From: Gammaproteobacteria bacterium
GTDB taxonomy: Bacteria > Pseudomonadota > Gammaproteobacteria > Steroidobacterales > Steroidobacteraceae
Direction of reading: 5' to 3'
Assembly: GCA_005878095.1 (NCBI GenBank)
Contig: VBNH01000079.1
Location: 1 to 35,722, forward strand
Length of the DNA: 35,722 nucleotides
Below are positions 1-7,022 of this stretch, in pieces. The notes below the pieces were generated by a model. It was not told the origin of the DNA. It searched no databases and worked only from the letters and a program-made list of their open reading frames with translations. The translations under genes were made by a program, and so were the position numbers. Positions within the stretch are counted from its first letter, which is position 1, and each line of letters begins with the position of its first letter.

Positions 1-276
1 AGCTCGGACGTGGACCTGATGGCCGCCTACTACGGCTACAAGCAGAACAGCTTCGCGACCGGCGCCAACGCCGGCTGCTCCGATAACCGCAGCAGCGGCT
101 GCAGCGGCCGCGAGGACTCCTTCTCGCTCCTGGCCGACTATCGCTTCGCCAAGCGCTTCGACGGCTACCTCGGCACCTTCTGGACCAGCGTGCACGACGG
201 GCTCGCTGGTCCAGCCAGCGGCTTCCTCAACACCTCCACCCTCACCACCACCACGGGGATCCGCTTCAAATTCTAG
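1..276 (+). CDS. Outer-membrane porin, C-terminal fragment (cut by window edge)
   Basis: Only the last 91 codons are visible; the reading frame is open to the first base, so the gene begins outside the window. The protein has alternating polar and hydrophobic stretches typical of beta strands, such as FSLLADYRFAKRF and GYLGTFWTSV, and ends in GIRFKF. A terminal Phe on the last strand is the usual BAM-recognition signal of outer-membrane beta-barrels. Two Cys in a loop (around residues 29 and 37) could form a disulphide. The pattern best fits a general trimeric porin (Porin_4 type), but with only the last few strands visible the substrate cannot be named. A strong hairpin follows 24 bp after the stop, so this is the end of a transcription unit. 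Confidence 0.75.
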   Translation, partial: SSDVDLMAAYYGYKQNSFATGANAGCSDNRSSGCSGREDSFSLLADYRFAKRFDGYLGTFWTSVHDGLAGPASGFLNTSTLTTTTGIRFKF

Positions 277-300
277 AACCGTCAAATGCTGAAGCGAATT

Positions 301-340
301 TGCGGTCTCAGGGCCCGGGTTTTCAGGCCCTGAGACCGCA
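301..340 (+). terminator. Perfect 15-bp hairpin after the porin gene
   Basis: TGCGGTCTCAGGGCC at 301-315 is perfectly complementary to 326-340, with a 10-nt loop. It lies between the porin stop and the next ribosome binding site, so it probably ends porin transcription. There is no T-tract after the stem, so whether it works alone or as a 3'-end stabiliser is not shown. Confidence 0.7.
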
Positions 341-386
341 CGGATCTGAACCCGGCTCGCGCGGCGGCTGACCGAAGGAGGCTCTC

Positions 387-593
387 ATGGACGATACACA
401 GCGTCAGCGCAGCGAATGGAGCTGGTGGTACCTGCTGTTTCTCGTGCAGTTCATCGCCGTGCTGTGGCCGCCTTTCTACAACACAGCCGAGCCGTATTGG
501 ATAGGCATCCCATTCTTCTACTGGTATCAGCTCCTGTGGGTCCTCATCGGGGCCGTGCTCACGGCGGTGATCTATCTGGCCACTGAGAAGTAG
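387..593 (+). CDS. DUF3311 small membrane protein, symporter partner
   Basis: A 68-residue protein with two predicted membrane helices (roughly residues 13-30 and 42-64) and a short charged N-terminus (MDDTQRQRSEW). It has the DUF3311 layout, with aromatic residues around a P-P-F-Y-N turn between the helices. A good Shine-Dalgarno (AGGAGG) sits 6 nt before the ATG. DUF3311 proteins are usually encoded directly before MctP-type sodium:solute symporters, as here, where the symporter starts 30 bp downstream. It is inferred to be an accessory subunit or assembly partner of that transporter; no biochemical role can be read from the sequence. Confidence 0.85.
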   Translation: MDDTQRQRSEWSWWYLLFLVQFIAVLWPPFYNTAEPYWIGIPFFYWYQLLWVLIGAVLTAVIYLATEK

Positions 594-623
594 CCCGGCG
601 TCAGACAAACCAGAGCGAATGTC

Positions 624-2171
624 ATGCAGGACGTGAACTGGGTTGCGCTCGCGATCTTCGTCCTGCTGTTTGCCTTCATCACCTGGCTGGGCTTCGCCGC
701 CGCGCGCTGGCGCAAGGGCGATCTCGACTTGCTGCACGAGTGGGGACTGGGCGGCAGGCGCTTCGGCACCGTCGTCACCTGGTTCCTCGTGGGGGGTGAC
801 GCCTACACCGCTTACACCTTCATCGCGGTTCCGGCGCTCGCCTTCGGGGCCGGCGCCGTGGCTTTTTTCGCGGTGCCCTACACCATCGTGATCTACCCCA
901 TCCTGTTCCTGGTGTTTCCGCGTCTCTGGTACGTGTGTCACAAGCGCGGCTACATCACGGCGGGCGATTTCGTGCGCGGTCGCTTCGGCAATCGCTGGCT
1001 GGCGCTGGCGATAGCCATCACCGGCATCGTCGCGACGATGCCGTACATCGCCCTGCAGCTGGTCGGCATCCAGGTCGTGATCGGCGCACTGGGCATCTCC
1101 GGAACCGGCCTGGCCGCCGACCTGCCCCTCATCATTGCCTTCGCGGTGCTCGCGGCCTTCACTTATTCGAGCGGTCTGCGCGCTCCGGCATCGATCGCGA
1201 TCGTCAAGGACATCCTGATCTACCTCACGGCCTTCGCCGCCATCATCGTCATTCCCATCGAGCTGGGCGGCTTTGCCAGGATCTTCTCGGCCGTGCCGGC
1301 GCAGAAGCTGTTGTTGCCGGTTCCCGGACCGCATACCACCGGGGCGTACGGCTCCTACGCGACACTGGCGCTGGGTTCGGCGCTGGCGCTGTTCCTGTAC
1401 CCGCACACTCTCACCGGTATTCTGAGCGCCAGCAGCGGCGCCGTCGTGCGCCGCAACGCCGCCTTGTTGCCCGGCTATAGCTTCATGCTGGGCCTGCTTG
1501 CGCTGCTGGGCTTCTTCGCGCTCGCCGCCGGGCTCAAGGGCCTGCCGGAATTCGCCGCCGGCTTCAAGCAGTTCGGCAACAACTTCGCGGTGCCGGCGTT
1601 GTTGCTCCACGGTTTCCCGTCCTGGTTCGTCGGCATCGCCTTCGCGGCGATTGGTATCGGCGCCCTGGTGCCGGCGGCCATCATGTCGATCGCCGCCGCG
1701 AATCTCTACACGCGCAACATTCACCGCGAGTTCATCAACAAGAATCCGACCGCCCGGCAGGAAGCGCAGATGGCGAAGTGGGTGTCGCTGATCGTCAAGG
1801 TGGGTGCCCTGGTCTTCATCCTGTTCGTGCCGACGCAATTCGCGATTCAGCTGCAACTGCTGGGTGGTATCTGGATCATCCAGACGCTGCCGGCGGTGCT
1901 GCTCGGCGCCTATACACGATGGTTCAACAGCTGGGCGCTGCTGGTCGGCTGGGCCCTCGGCAGCTACGCGGGTACCGCCATGGCGGTGCAGGTGCACCTG
2001 ACGCCGACCTTTCCGCTGACCTTCGGCGGCTATACATTCCCGGGCTACACCGCCTTCTACACGGTCATTCTCAACCTGGTGGTGGCGCTCGTGCTGACGC
2101 CGCTGTTCAATGCGATCAGTGCCCGCAAGGTGGCGCCGGACGAGACCCTGGCGGCTGATTATCAGGCGTGA
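624..2171 (+). CDS. mctP: MctP-like sodium:solute symporter (monocarboxylate uptake)
   Basis: A 515-residue inner-membrane protein with about 13 hydrophobic helices, the size and topology of the SSS family (TC 2.A.21). The N-terminal region carries EWGLGGRRFGT followed by TWFLVGGDAYTAYTFIAVPA, and later comes ATMPYIALQLVGIQ. These stretches are characteristic of the MctP branch, which takes up lactate, pyruvate and other short monocarboxylates. The exact substrate is inferred by family only. It follows the DUF3311 gene closely and should be co-transcribed with it. The Shine-Dalgarno is weak, so expression may depend on translation of the upstream gene. No frameshift or missing segment was seen. 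Confidence 0.85.
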   Translation: MQDVNWVALAIFVLLFAFITWLGFAAARWRKGDLDLLHEWGLGGRRFGTVVTWFLVGGDAYTAYTFIAVPALAFGAGAVAFFAVPYTIVIYPILFLVFPRLWYVCHKRGYITAGDFVRGRFGNRWLALAIAITGIVATMPYIALQLVGIQVVIGALGISGTGLAADLPLIIAFAVLAAFTYSSGLRAPASIAIVKDILIYLTAFAAIIVIPIELGGFARIFSAVPAQKLLLPVPGPHTTGAYGSYATLALGSALALFLYPHTLTGILSASSGAVVRRNAALLPGYSFMLGLLALLGFFALAAGLKGLPEFAAGFKQFGNNFAVPALLLHGFPSWFVGIAFAAIGIGALVPAAIMSIAAANLYTRNIHREFINKNPTARQEAQMAKWVSLIVKVGALVFILFVPTQFAIQLQLLGGIWIIQTLPAVLLGAYTRWFNSWALLVGWALGSYAGTAMAVQVHLTPTFPLTFGGYTFPGYTAFYTVILNLVVALVLTPLFNAISARKVAPDETLAADYQA

Positions 2172-2289
2172 GACCAAGCTCAGGAGCGGCAGTGTTGCGA
2201 AGTTGCGCCGCAGTGTATTTCCCACTCGCGGCGGTGTTGTACGACGTATACCATAGACCGACATAAACCGAACAAACCAGGGGAATACT

Positions 2290-3615
2290 ATGGCCGGGAT
2301 CCCACAGAACTTCCGCCGTGTAGTCATCGCCGCCGCCGTGGGCAACGTCATCGAATGGTACGACTTCTACATCTTCGGTAGTTTGGCCGCGGTCCTGTCG
2401 GTCAAGTTCTTCGACAAGACCAACCCGGTGGCGGCGCTGCTGAGCACGATCGCCCTGTTTACCGCCGGCTTCCTGGTCCGCCCCTTGGGCGCCTTCCTGT
2501 TCGGCTGGCTGGGCGACCGGGTGGGGCGCAAATACACCTTTATCGTGACTCTGAGCGGCATGGGCCTGGGGACGGCCGCCATCGGCCTGATACCCACCTA
2601 CGCCTCCATCGGCGTCACCGCCGCCTTTATTCTGTTCGGCCTGAGAATGCTCCAGGGGCTGTGCCTGGGCGGGGAATACGGCGGCGCGATCACCTACGTT
2701 GCCGAGCATGTTCCGGACGAGCGCCGCGGGTATTACACCGGCTGGCTGCAGACCTCCCCGACGCTCGGGATCGTGGTTTCCCTCGCGGTGATTGTTGGTA
2801 CCCGCGGCTACCTGGGGAAGGACGTCTTCCAGGCCTGGGGCTGGCGGGTTCCGTTCCTCATCTCTTTCCTGCTGGTGATGATGGCGATCTACATCCGGCT
2901 GCAGCTGGGGGAGACTCCGGTTTTCCAGGAGATGAAGGCCCGGGGCGCGATGGTAAAGAACCCGTGGAAAGAGGCTTTCCTAAGCCAAAACATCAAATTC
3001 ATACTGGTTGCTGTCGCGGTTTTGATCGGCCAGGGCGTCGTGTGGTACAGCGGCCAGTTCTGGGCCCTGTACTTCCTGCAGACGGTGAAGAAGCTCGACG
3101 TGCTCACCTCCAGCTACATCGTCGGCGCGGCCCTGCTCATCGCCTCCCCGACGTTGATTCTGTTCGGATGGCTCTCCGACCTCATCGGCCGCAAGCCGGT
3201 CATTCTCGGGGGCATGCTGCTCGCAGCGGTGACGTATTACCCGCTGTATGCGTGGCTTGGCGACGTCACCAACCCCGGCGCAGTCAACTATCCGATCGCC
3301 ATTTTCATCATATTCATCCTGGTGTCCTACGTCGGCATGGTGTACGGCCCGGTCGGGGCGTTCCTGGCGGAGTATTTTCCAAGCCGCATCCGCTATACGT
3401 CGGTTTCCGTGCCCTACCACATCGGCAACGGTTGGGGCGGAGGCCTGGTGCCTTTCATCACCTCGGCCGCATTTCTGTCGACCGGCAGTGTGGGCCGCGC
3501 CCTGATCTACCCGATCGCGGTGCCGGCGGTGTGTTTCCTCATCTGCCTCTTTGTGATGCCGGAGACGCGCCGCAACAGTATCTGGGGTGCCGAGAAGGCC
3601 CAGACTGCTGGCTGA
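2290..3615 (+). CDS. MFS transporter, metabolite:H+ symporter (MHS) family
   Basis: A 441-residue, 12-helix inner-membrane transporter. The N-terminal GNVIEWYDFYIFGSLA is the hallmark of the MHS family (relatives include ProP, ShiA and KgtP). The cytoplasmic loop after helix 2 has GWLGDRVGRK, and the second half repeats it as GWLSDLIGRK, the two MFS signature loops. RMLQGLCLGGEYGGA in helix 4 is also typical. Family members import organic acids, osmolytes or aromatic acids with protons; the substrate cannot be assigned here. An AGGGGAA ribosome site lies before the ATG. Its last 77 bp overlap the 3' end of the convergent sensor kinase gene. It may work with the MctP-like transporter in carboxylate uptake, but a 118-bp gap means a separate promoter is possible. 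Confidence 0.85.
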   Translation: MAGIPQNFRRVVIAAAVGNVIEWYDFYIFGSLAAVLSVKFFDKTNPVAALLSTIALFTAGFLVRPLGAFLFGWLGDRVGRKYTFIVTLSGMGLGTAAIGLIPTYASIGVTAAFILFGLRMLQGLCLGGEYGGAITYVAEHVPDERRGYYTGWLQTSPTLGIVVSLAVIVGTRGYLGKDVFQAWGWRVPFLISFLLVMMAIYIRLQLGETPVFQEMKARGAMVKNPWKEAFLSQNIKFILVAVAVLIGQGVVWYSGQFWALYFLQTVKKLDVLTSSYIVGAALLIASPTLILFGWLSDLIGRKPVILGGMLLAAVTYYPLYAWLGDVTNPGAVNYPIAIFIIFILVSYVGMVYGPVGAFLAEYFPSRIRYTSVSVPYHIGNGWGGGLVPFITSAAFLSTGSVGRALIYPIAVPAVCFLICLFVMPETRRNSIWGAEKAQTAG

Positions 3616-5782
3616 AGCCTGCGGCGCGCCCACGGGCCTCCGCGAGGACGCTGGCGAGGCAGGTGGCAAGCTCCGCGGCCGCCAGCGGCTTCATGAGCAC
3701 CGCCTGCGCCCCGGCGGCGTGCGCTTGTGCCTGCAGGTCCGGGCCGCCGTAGCCGCTCATCAGAATGACCGGCACAGCCGGCTGCAGCCCTCGCAGCTCG
3801 CGCACCAGCTCCGGCCCGGTCATGTCGGGCATGATCACATCGCTCACCACGGCATCGAAGCGCTCCGGAGATGCGCGAAACACCCTCAGGGCCTCGAGTG
3901 CGCCGAGGCATCCGACCGGCTCGTAGCCGAGCGAGGCCAGCACTTCCTCCGCCAGGCGCACCAGCCCCTCCTCGTCATCGACCAACAGAATCGCCTCCCC
4001 GTTGCCGGGCACGACCGCCATCGGGGCCGGCTCCTGCGCGGGTTGGCCCTCGGCGAGCGGCAGATACGCGCTGAAGGTGGTCCCGCCGCCGGGCTGAGTG
4101 TCGACCTGCAGTGCGGCGGCGTGATCGAGGACGATGCCGTGCACCAGGGACAGGCCCAGGCCGGTGCCCGACCCCACCGGCTTGGTGGTGAAAAACGGAT
4201 CGAAGATCCGCTCGACCTGGGCGGCGCTCATGCCCACCCCGGAGTCGATGACGTCGACACGCGCGTAGCGGGCCCGCGTGAGGTGCCCCACCGTGCAGTC
4301 GCGCTCCGCGTCCACCTCGAGCGCCGCGGCGCGAATCACGACGCGGCCGGGTTCCGTGACCGCCTGCACCGCGTTGGTCACGAGGTTGGCGAGCATCTGG
4401 TGCAACTGCGCCGCGTCTCCCGCGACCACGATCGGTTCGGACGGGACCTCGACGACCAGCGTGATACCGGCCGGGAGCGATGCGCAGGTGAGGCTCCTCA
4501 CTTCGGCGATGATCTTCTGCAGCATCACCGGCGCGCTGCTGCCGATCCCCGGGCGACTGAACGCCAGGATGCGGGCGACCAGGTCGCGTGCGCGGGTTGC
4601 GGCGACGAGAATGTTGTCGAGGTAACGGCGCGACGGGCTGGCGGCTTCGGTGTGCTTGATCGCAAGCTCGCCGTAGCCGAGCACCGCGCCCAGCATGTTG
4701 TTGAAGTCGTGGGCGATGCCGCCCGCGAGGGTCCCGAGCGCCTCGAGCTTCTGGGACTGATGCAGCTGTGCCGTGACGCGCTCGTGGCGCTCCAGCTGGC
4801 GCAGAAAAGCGATCAGCAGGATCGCCGCGAGAGCGGTGATGACGAAGGTGCGGGCCGCGTTCTTCCACGCCTTCGCGCGCCAGACCCTCAGGATCTCGTG
4901 CTCGGAGCGCCCTACGGCGACGAGCGCCGGATACCCCGGCACGCGCCGCAGACCGACGCGCGCGCGCCCGAGTACCGGATGCTCGAGCGTCATATGCCGC
5001 GCCTCGGCGGTGCCCAGTGCGGCCAGGGCGCCGAGCCAGGGGGACGGCGCCGCCTCGATCCGGCCATGCTCGCGGCTGACCAGGGTAACGCCGTCGGCCC
5101 GCAACAGCTCGATGGCGCTGCCGGCTCCCAGGTCCAATGCATGGTAGAAGCGGCGCATGTAGCCGATGTCCACGGCCGCTGCGGCGATGCCGCGGAATCC
5201 CGCTCCAGCGAGCCGGCGGCTCAGGACGAAGGTCGGGTCACCGGTCAGGCGGCTGATGAACGGCTCGCTGACGTACAACCCCAGGTTCGGCTGATCGCGC
5301 TGCGCAGTGAAATACGAGCGATCGCTCAGGTCGGCATTGACGCTGCCCGCGGGCGCGGAGCTCAGATGCAGGTGCCTCGCCGGATCGAACAGGAAGAGGT
5401 TGCGCACCTGCGGCACACCGCTCATGTGACGGCGCAACAGGTCCGGGATCGCGGCGCGCCCGTTGCGCGCAGGGTAAGCATCCGGGTCGAGCAGCGCCGC
5501 CTGCTGCAGGATCAGGTCGGTCGCCTGCAGGGCGCGGGCCGCCTGTTCCGCCAGCGCTCCGGCCACATTGTCGTGCTGGCGTTCGGCCATGAGGAGCGTC
5601 GCGTCGCGGTCCTGCAGCGTATCGATGAGCGCCGACAGCCACACGGCCGCGCAGGTGGCGACCACGAATACCACCAGCCGCAGCCGCAGCGTCGGGCCGC
5701 GCGCGCGGCGCGCGGCGCCCGTCAGCGCCGGGTCGCGGACGGTCTCGTCGCCCGCTCTGCCGGGAGGCCGAGTGCTGTCCAT
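3539..5782 (-). CDS. Hybrid sensor histidine kinase with C-terminal receiver domain
   Basis: A 747-residue membrane kinase. A first helix (about 33-54) and a second (about 310-328) bracket a periplasmic sensor region of about 250 residues that resembles a double Cache domain (SDRSYFTAQRD and LSRRLAG are typical). After the membrane come the H-box AGGIAHDFNNML with phospho-acceptor His358, the N-box NLVTNAVQAV, and the G-boxes DSGVGM and GSGTGLGLSL. A receiver domain follows (about 597-713) with acidic pocket DDEE, acceptor Asp648 and Lys698. About 33 residues of tail follow the receiver, and most of that tail is encoded antisense to the MFS gene. The start overlaps the upstream small receiver gene by 61 bp, so the two are probably translated together. 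The ligand is unknown. Confidence 0.9.
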   Translation of the reverse strand: MDSTRPPGRAGDETVRDPALTGAARRARGPTLRLRLVVFVVATCAAVWLSALIDTLQDRDATLLMAERQHDNVAGALAEQAARALQATDLILQQAALLDPDAYPARNGRAAIPDLLRRHMSGVPQVRNLFLFDPARHLHLSSAPAGSVNADLSDRSYFTAQRDQPNLGLYVSEPFISRLTGDPTFVLSRRLAGAGFRGIAAAAVDIGYMRRFYHALDLGAGSAIELLRADGVTLVSREHGRIEAAPSPWLGALAALGTAEARHMTLEHPVLGRARVGLRRVPGYPALVAVGRSEHEILRVWRAKAWKNAARTFVITALAAILLIAFLRQLERHERVTAQLHQSQKLEALGTLAGGIAHDFNNMLGAVLGYGELAIKHTEAASPSRRYLDNILVAATRARDLVARILAFSRPGIGSSAPVMLQKIIAEVRSLTCASLPAGITLVVEVPSEPIVVAGDAAQLHQMLANLVTNAVQAVTEPGRVVIRAAALEVDAERDCTVGHLTRARYARVDVIDSGVGMSAAQVERIFDPFFTTKPVGSGTGLGLSLVHGIVLDHAAALQVDTQPGGGTTFSAYLPLAEGQPAQEPAPMAVVPGNGEAILLVDDEEGLVRLAEEVLASLGYEPVGCLGALEALRVFRASPERFDAVVSDVIMPDMTGPELVRELRGLQPAVPVILMSGYGGPDLQAQAHAAGAQAVLMKPLAAAELATCLASVLAEARGRAAGFSQQSGPSRHPRYCCGASPASQRGR

Positions 5783-6099
5783 AGATCGCCGCGCGTAAAG
5801 GGCTTCGCCAGGATGCCGGTCACTCCCAGTCTGCGGGCCATGGCATCATTGGCCATGTCCCGCGGGGAAAACCGGCCGGAGGCTGCCACCATCGCCGCGT
5901 GCGGGTAAGCGCGCCGCCAGGACAAGAGAATCGCATGAGCCTGCTGCTGAGATGCCACGTCGATGAGTACCGCATCGATGCCTGCCGGAGCGCCCGCGAG
6001 GTCGTCCGCACAGACCGCCTGCACGCCGCCCTCCTCGAGCCACTCGCGGATGAGATCGCGGTGAAGCCTATCACGCTCGACAATGAGCACGCGCATCAT
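5722..6099 (-). CDS. Stand-alone receiver-domain protein
   Basis: A 125-residue single-domain response regulator. It opens with MRVLIVERD and has acceptor Asp47 in VLIDVA and conserved Lys99 in LAKPF. The acidic pocket is reduced: the usual DD pair reads E8-R9-D10. The first residues are MM, so translation may begin at either Met (6099 or 6096). There is no DNA-binding domain, so it probably acts as a phosphate shuttle, sink or protein-interaction module for the hybrid kinase encoded by the overlapping downstream gene. Its start lies 2 nt from the start of a divergent OmpR-type regulator. Confidence 0.8.
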   Translation of the reverse strand: MMRVLIVERDRLHRDLIREWLEEGGVQAVCADDLAGAPAGIDAVLIDVASQQQAHAILLSWRRAYPHAAMVAASGRFSPRDMANDAMARRLGVTGILAKPFTRGDLWTALGLPAERATRPSATRR

Positions 6100-6101
6100 G
6101 G

Positions 6102-6842
6102 ATGGCCGCAGTGCTGAGGGAGGCTCCGGCTGCGCACGTGCTGGTGGTCGACGACGACCTGGCGGTGCGCCAGCTCGTCAGCGAGTACCTCGCGCAGAAC
6201 GATTTTCGGGTGTCGGCGGCGGCGAGCGGTGCGGAACTGATGGGCGCGTTTCGTGCCCAGGTCGTGGATCTGGTGCTGCTCGATCTGCGGCTGCAAGGCG
6301 AGGACGGCATGCAGCTGTTGCAGCAGCTGCGTGCTGAATCGCAGCTGCCGGTCATCATCCTGACCGGCCGCACCGAGGAAGCCGACCGCGTGATGGGCCT
6401 GGAGCTGGGCGCGGACGACTATCTCACCAAGCCCTTCAGTCCGCGCGAGCTGCTCGCACGCATCCGCACCGTGCTGCGCCGTACCCACGCGGGCCAGGTG
6501 GTCCACGGCGCCCCGGTGTGCCGCGCCTACCGCATCCCGGGCTGGGAGCTGAACCTGCGCACGCGCAAGCTGCGCGCGCGCGACGGCCGCGTACTCGCGC
6601 TCAGCAACGGCGAATTCAACCTGCTCGCAGCGCTGCTGGCGACCGCCAATCGCGTGGTGACGCGCGACCAGCTGATCGAGATGAGCCGCCGCTACGACAA
6701 CGAGGTCTACGACCGCGCCATCGACGTGCAGATCCTGAGGCTGCGGCGCAAGATCGAGAGCGACCCGGCGCAGCCGCAGATCATCCTCACCGAGCGCGGC
6801 GCCGGTTATCGGCTCGGCGTCGCGGTCGAAGCCGTGTACTAG
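6102..6842 (+). CDS. OmpR/PhoB-family response regulator
   Basis: A 246-residue transcription factor. The N-terminal receiver has acidic residues in VLVVDDD (about 13-19), acceptor Asp61 in LVLLDLRL, Thr88 in IILTGR and Lys110 in YLTKPF. The C-terminal winged-helix DNA-binding domain (about 143-240) has LSNGEFNLLAALL, the recognition-helix region YDRAIDVQILRLRRKIE and the wing ERGAGYRLG. It lies 180 bp before the RND efflux genes and is divergent from the receiver-kinase pair. It is a candidate output regulator of that kinase and of efflux, which is inference from position. The start is uncertain: the ATG is only 2 nt from the divergent gene, and an in-frame GTG at 6138 follows an AGGGAGG sequence. 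Confidence 0.88.
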   Translation: MAAVLREAPAAHVLVVDDDLAVRQLVSEYLAQNDFRVSAAASGAELMGAFRAQVVDLVLLDLRLQGEDGMQLLQQLRAESQLPVIILTGRTEEADRVMGLELGADDYLTKPFSPRELLARIRTVLRRTHAGQVVHGAPVCRAYRIPGWELNLRTRKLRARDGRVLALSNGEFNLLAALLATANRVVTRDQLIEMSRRYDNEVYDRAIDVQILRLRRKIESDPAQPQIILTERGAGYRLGVAVEAVY

Positions 6843-7022
6843 CCGCTCGCCGCCCGCGTCGCCCACGGCGCGCGGGGGCCGCACGTTGCGGTTCGGCGCT
6901 GCCACGCGCACCACTCTCCATGCCACGTGTCGCAGGGCGTTTGCGCCCCAGATTTCACCTGTAACCAAAAAGCTGCGCGGCGCAATCCTCACCAGCCGGC
7001 GTTGCGCTACGCTGTAAGACCG

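Noticed and set aside
2172..2289. Promoter for the MHS transporter in the 118-bp gap
   Set aside because: Several TTG- and TAT-like hexamers exist (for example TTGTAC near 2236), but none has correct spacing, so no site is claimed.
282..2351. A 689-codon open frame on the minus strand opposite the symporter
   Set aside because: Same antisense pattern; no recognisable domain; the plus-strand symporter has full family motifs.
3587..5908. A 773-codon plus-strand open frame opposite the sensor kinase
   Set aside because: Shadow of the kinase gene, with no domain and an atypical amino-acid composition.
6927..7022. Upstream start for the RND permease adding 32 residues
   Set aside because: The extra residues (MSQGVCAPDF and so on) are unlike the family, whose members begin at or near the first membrane helix, as the ATG at 7023 does.
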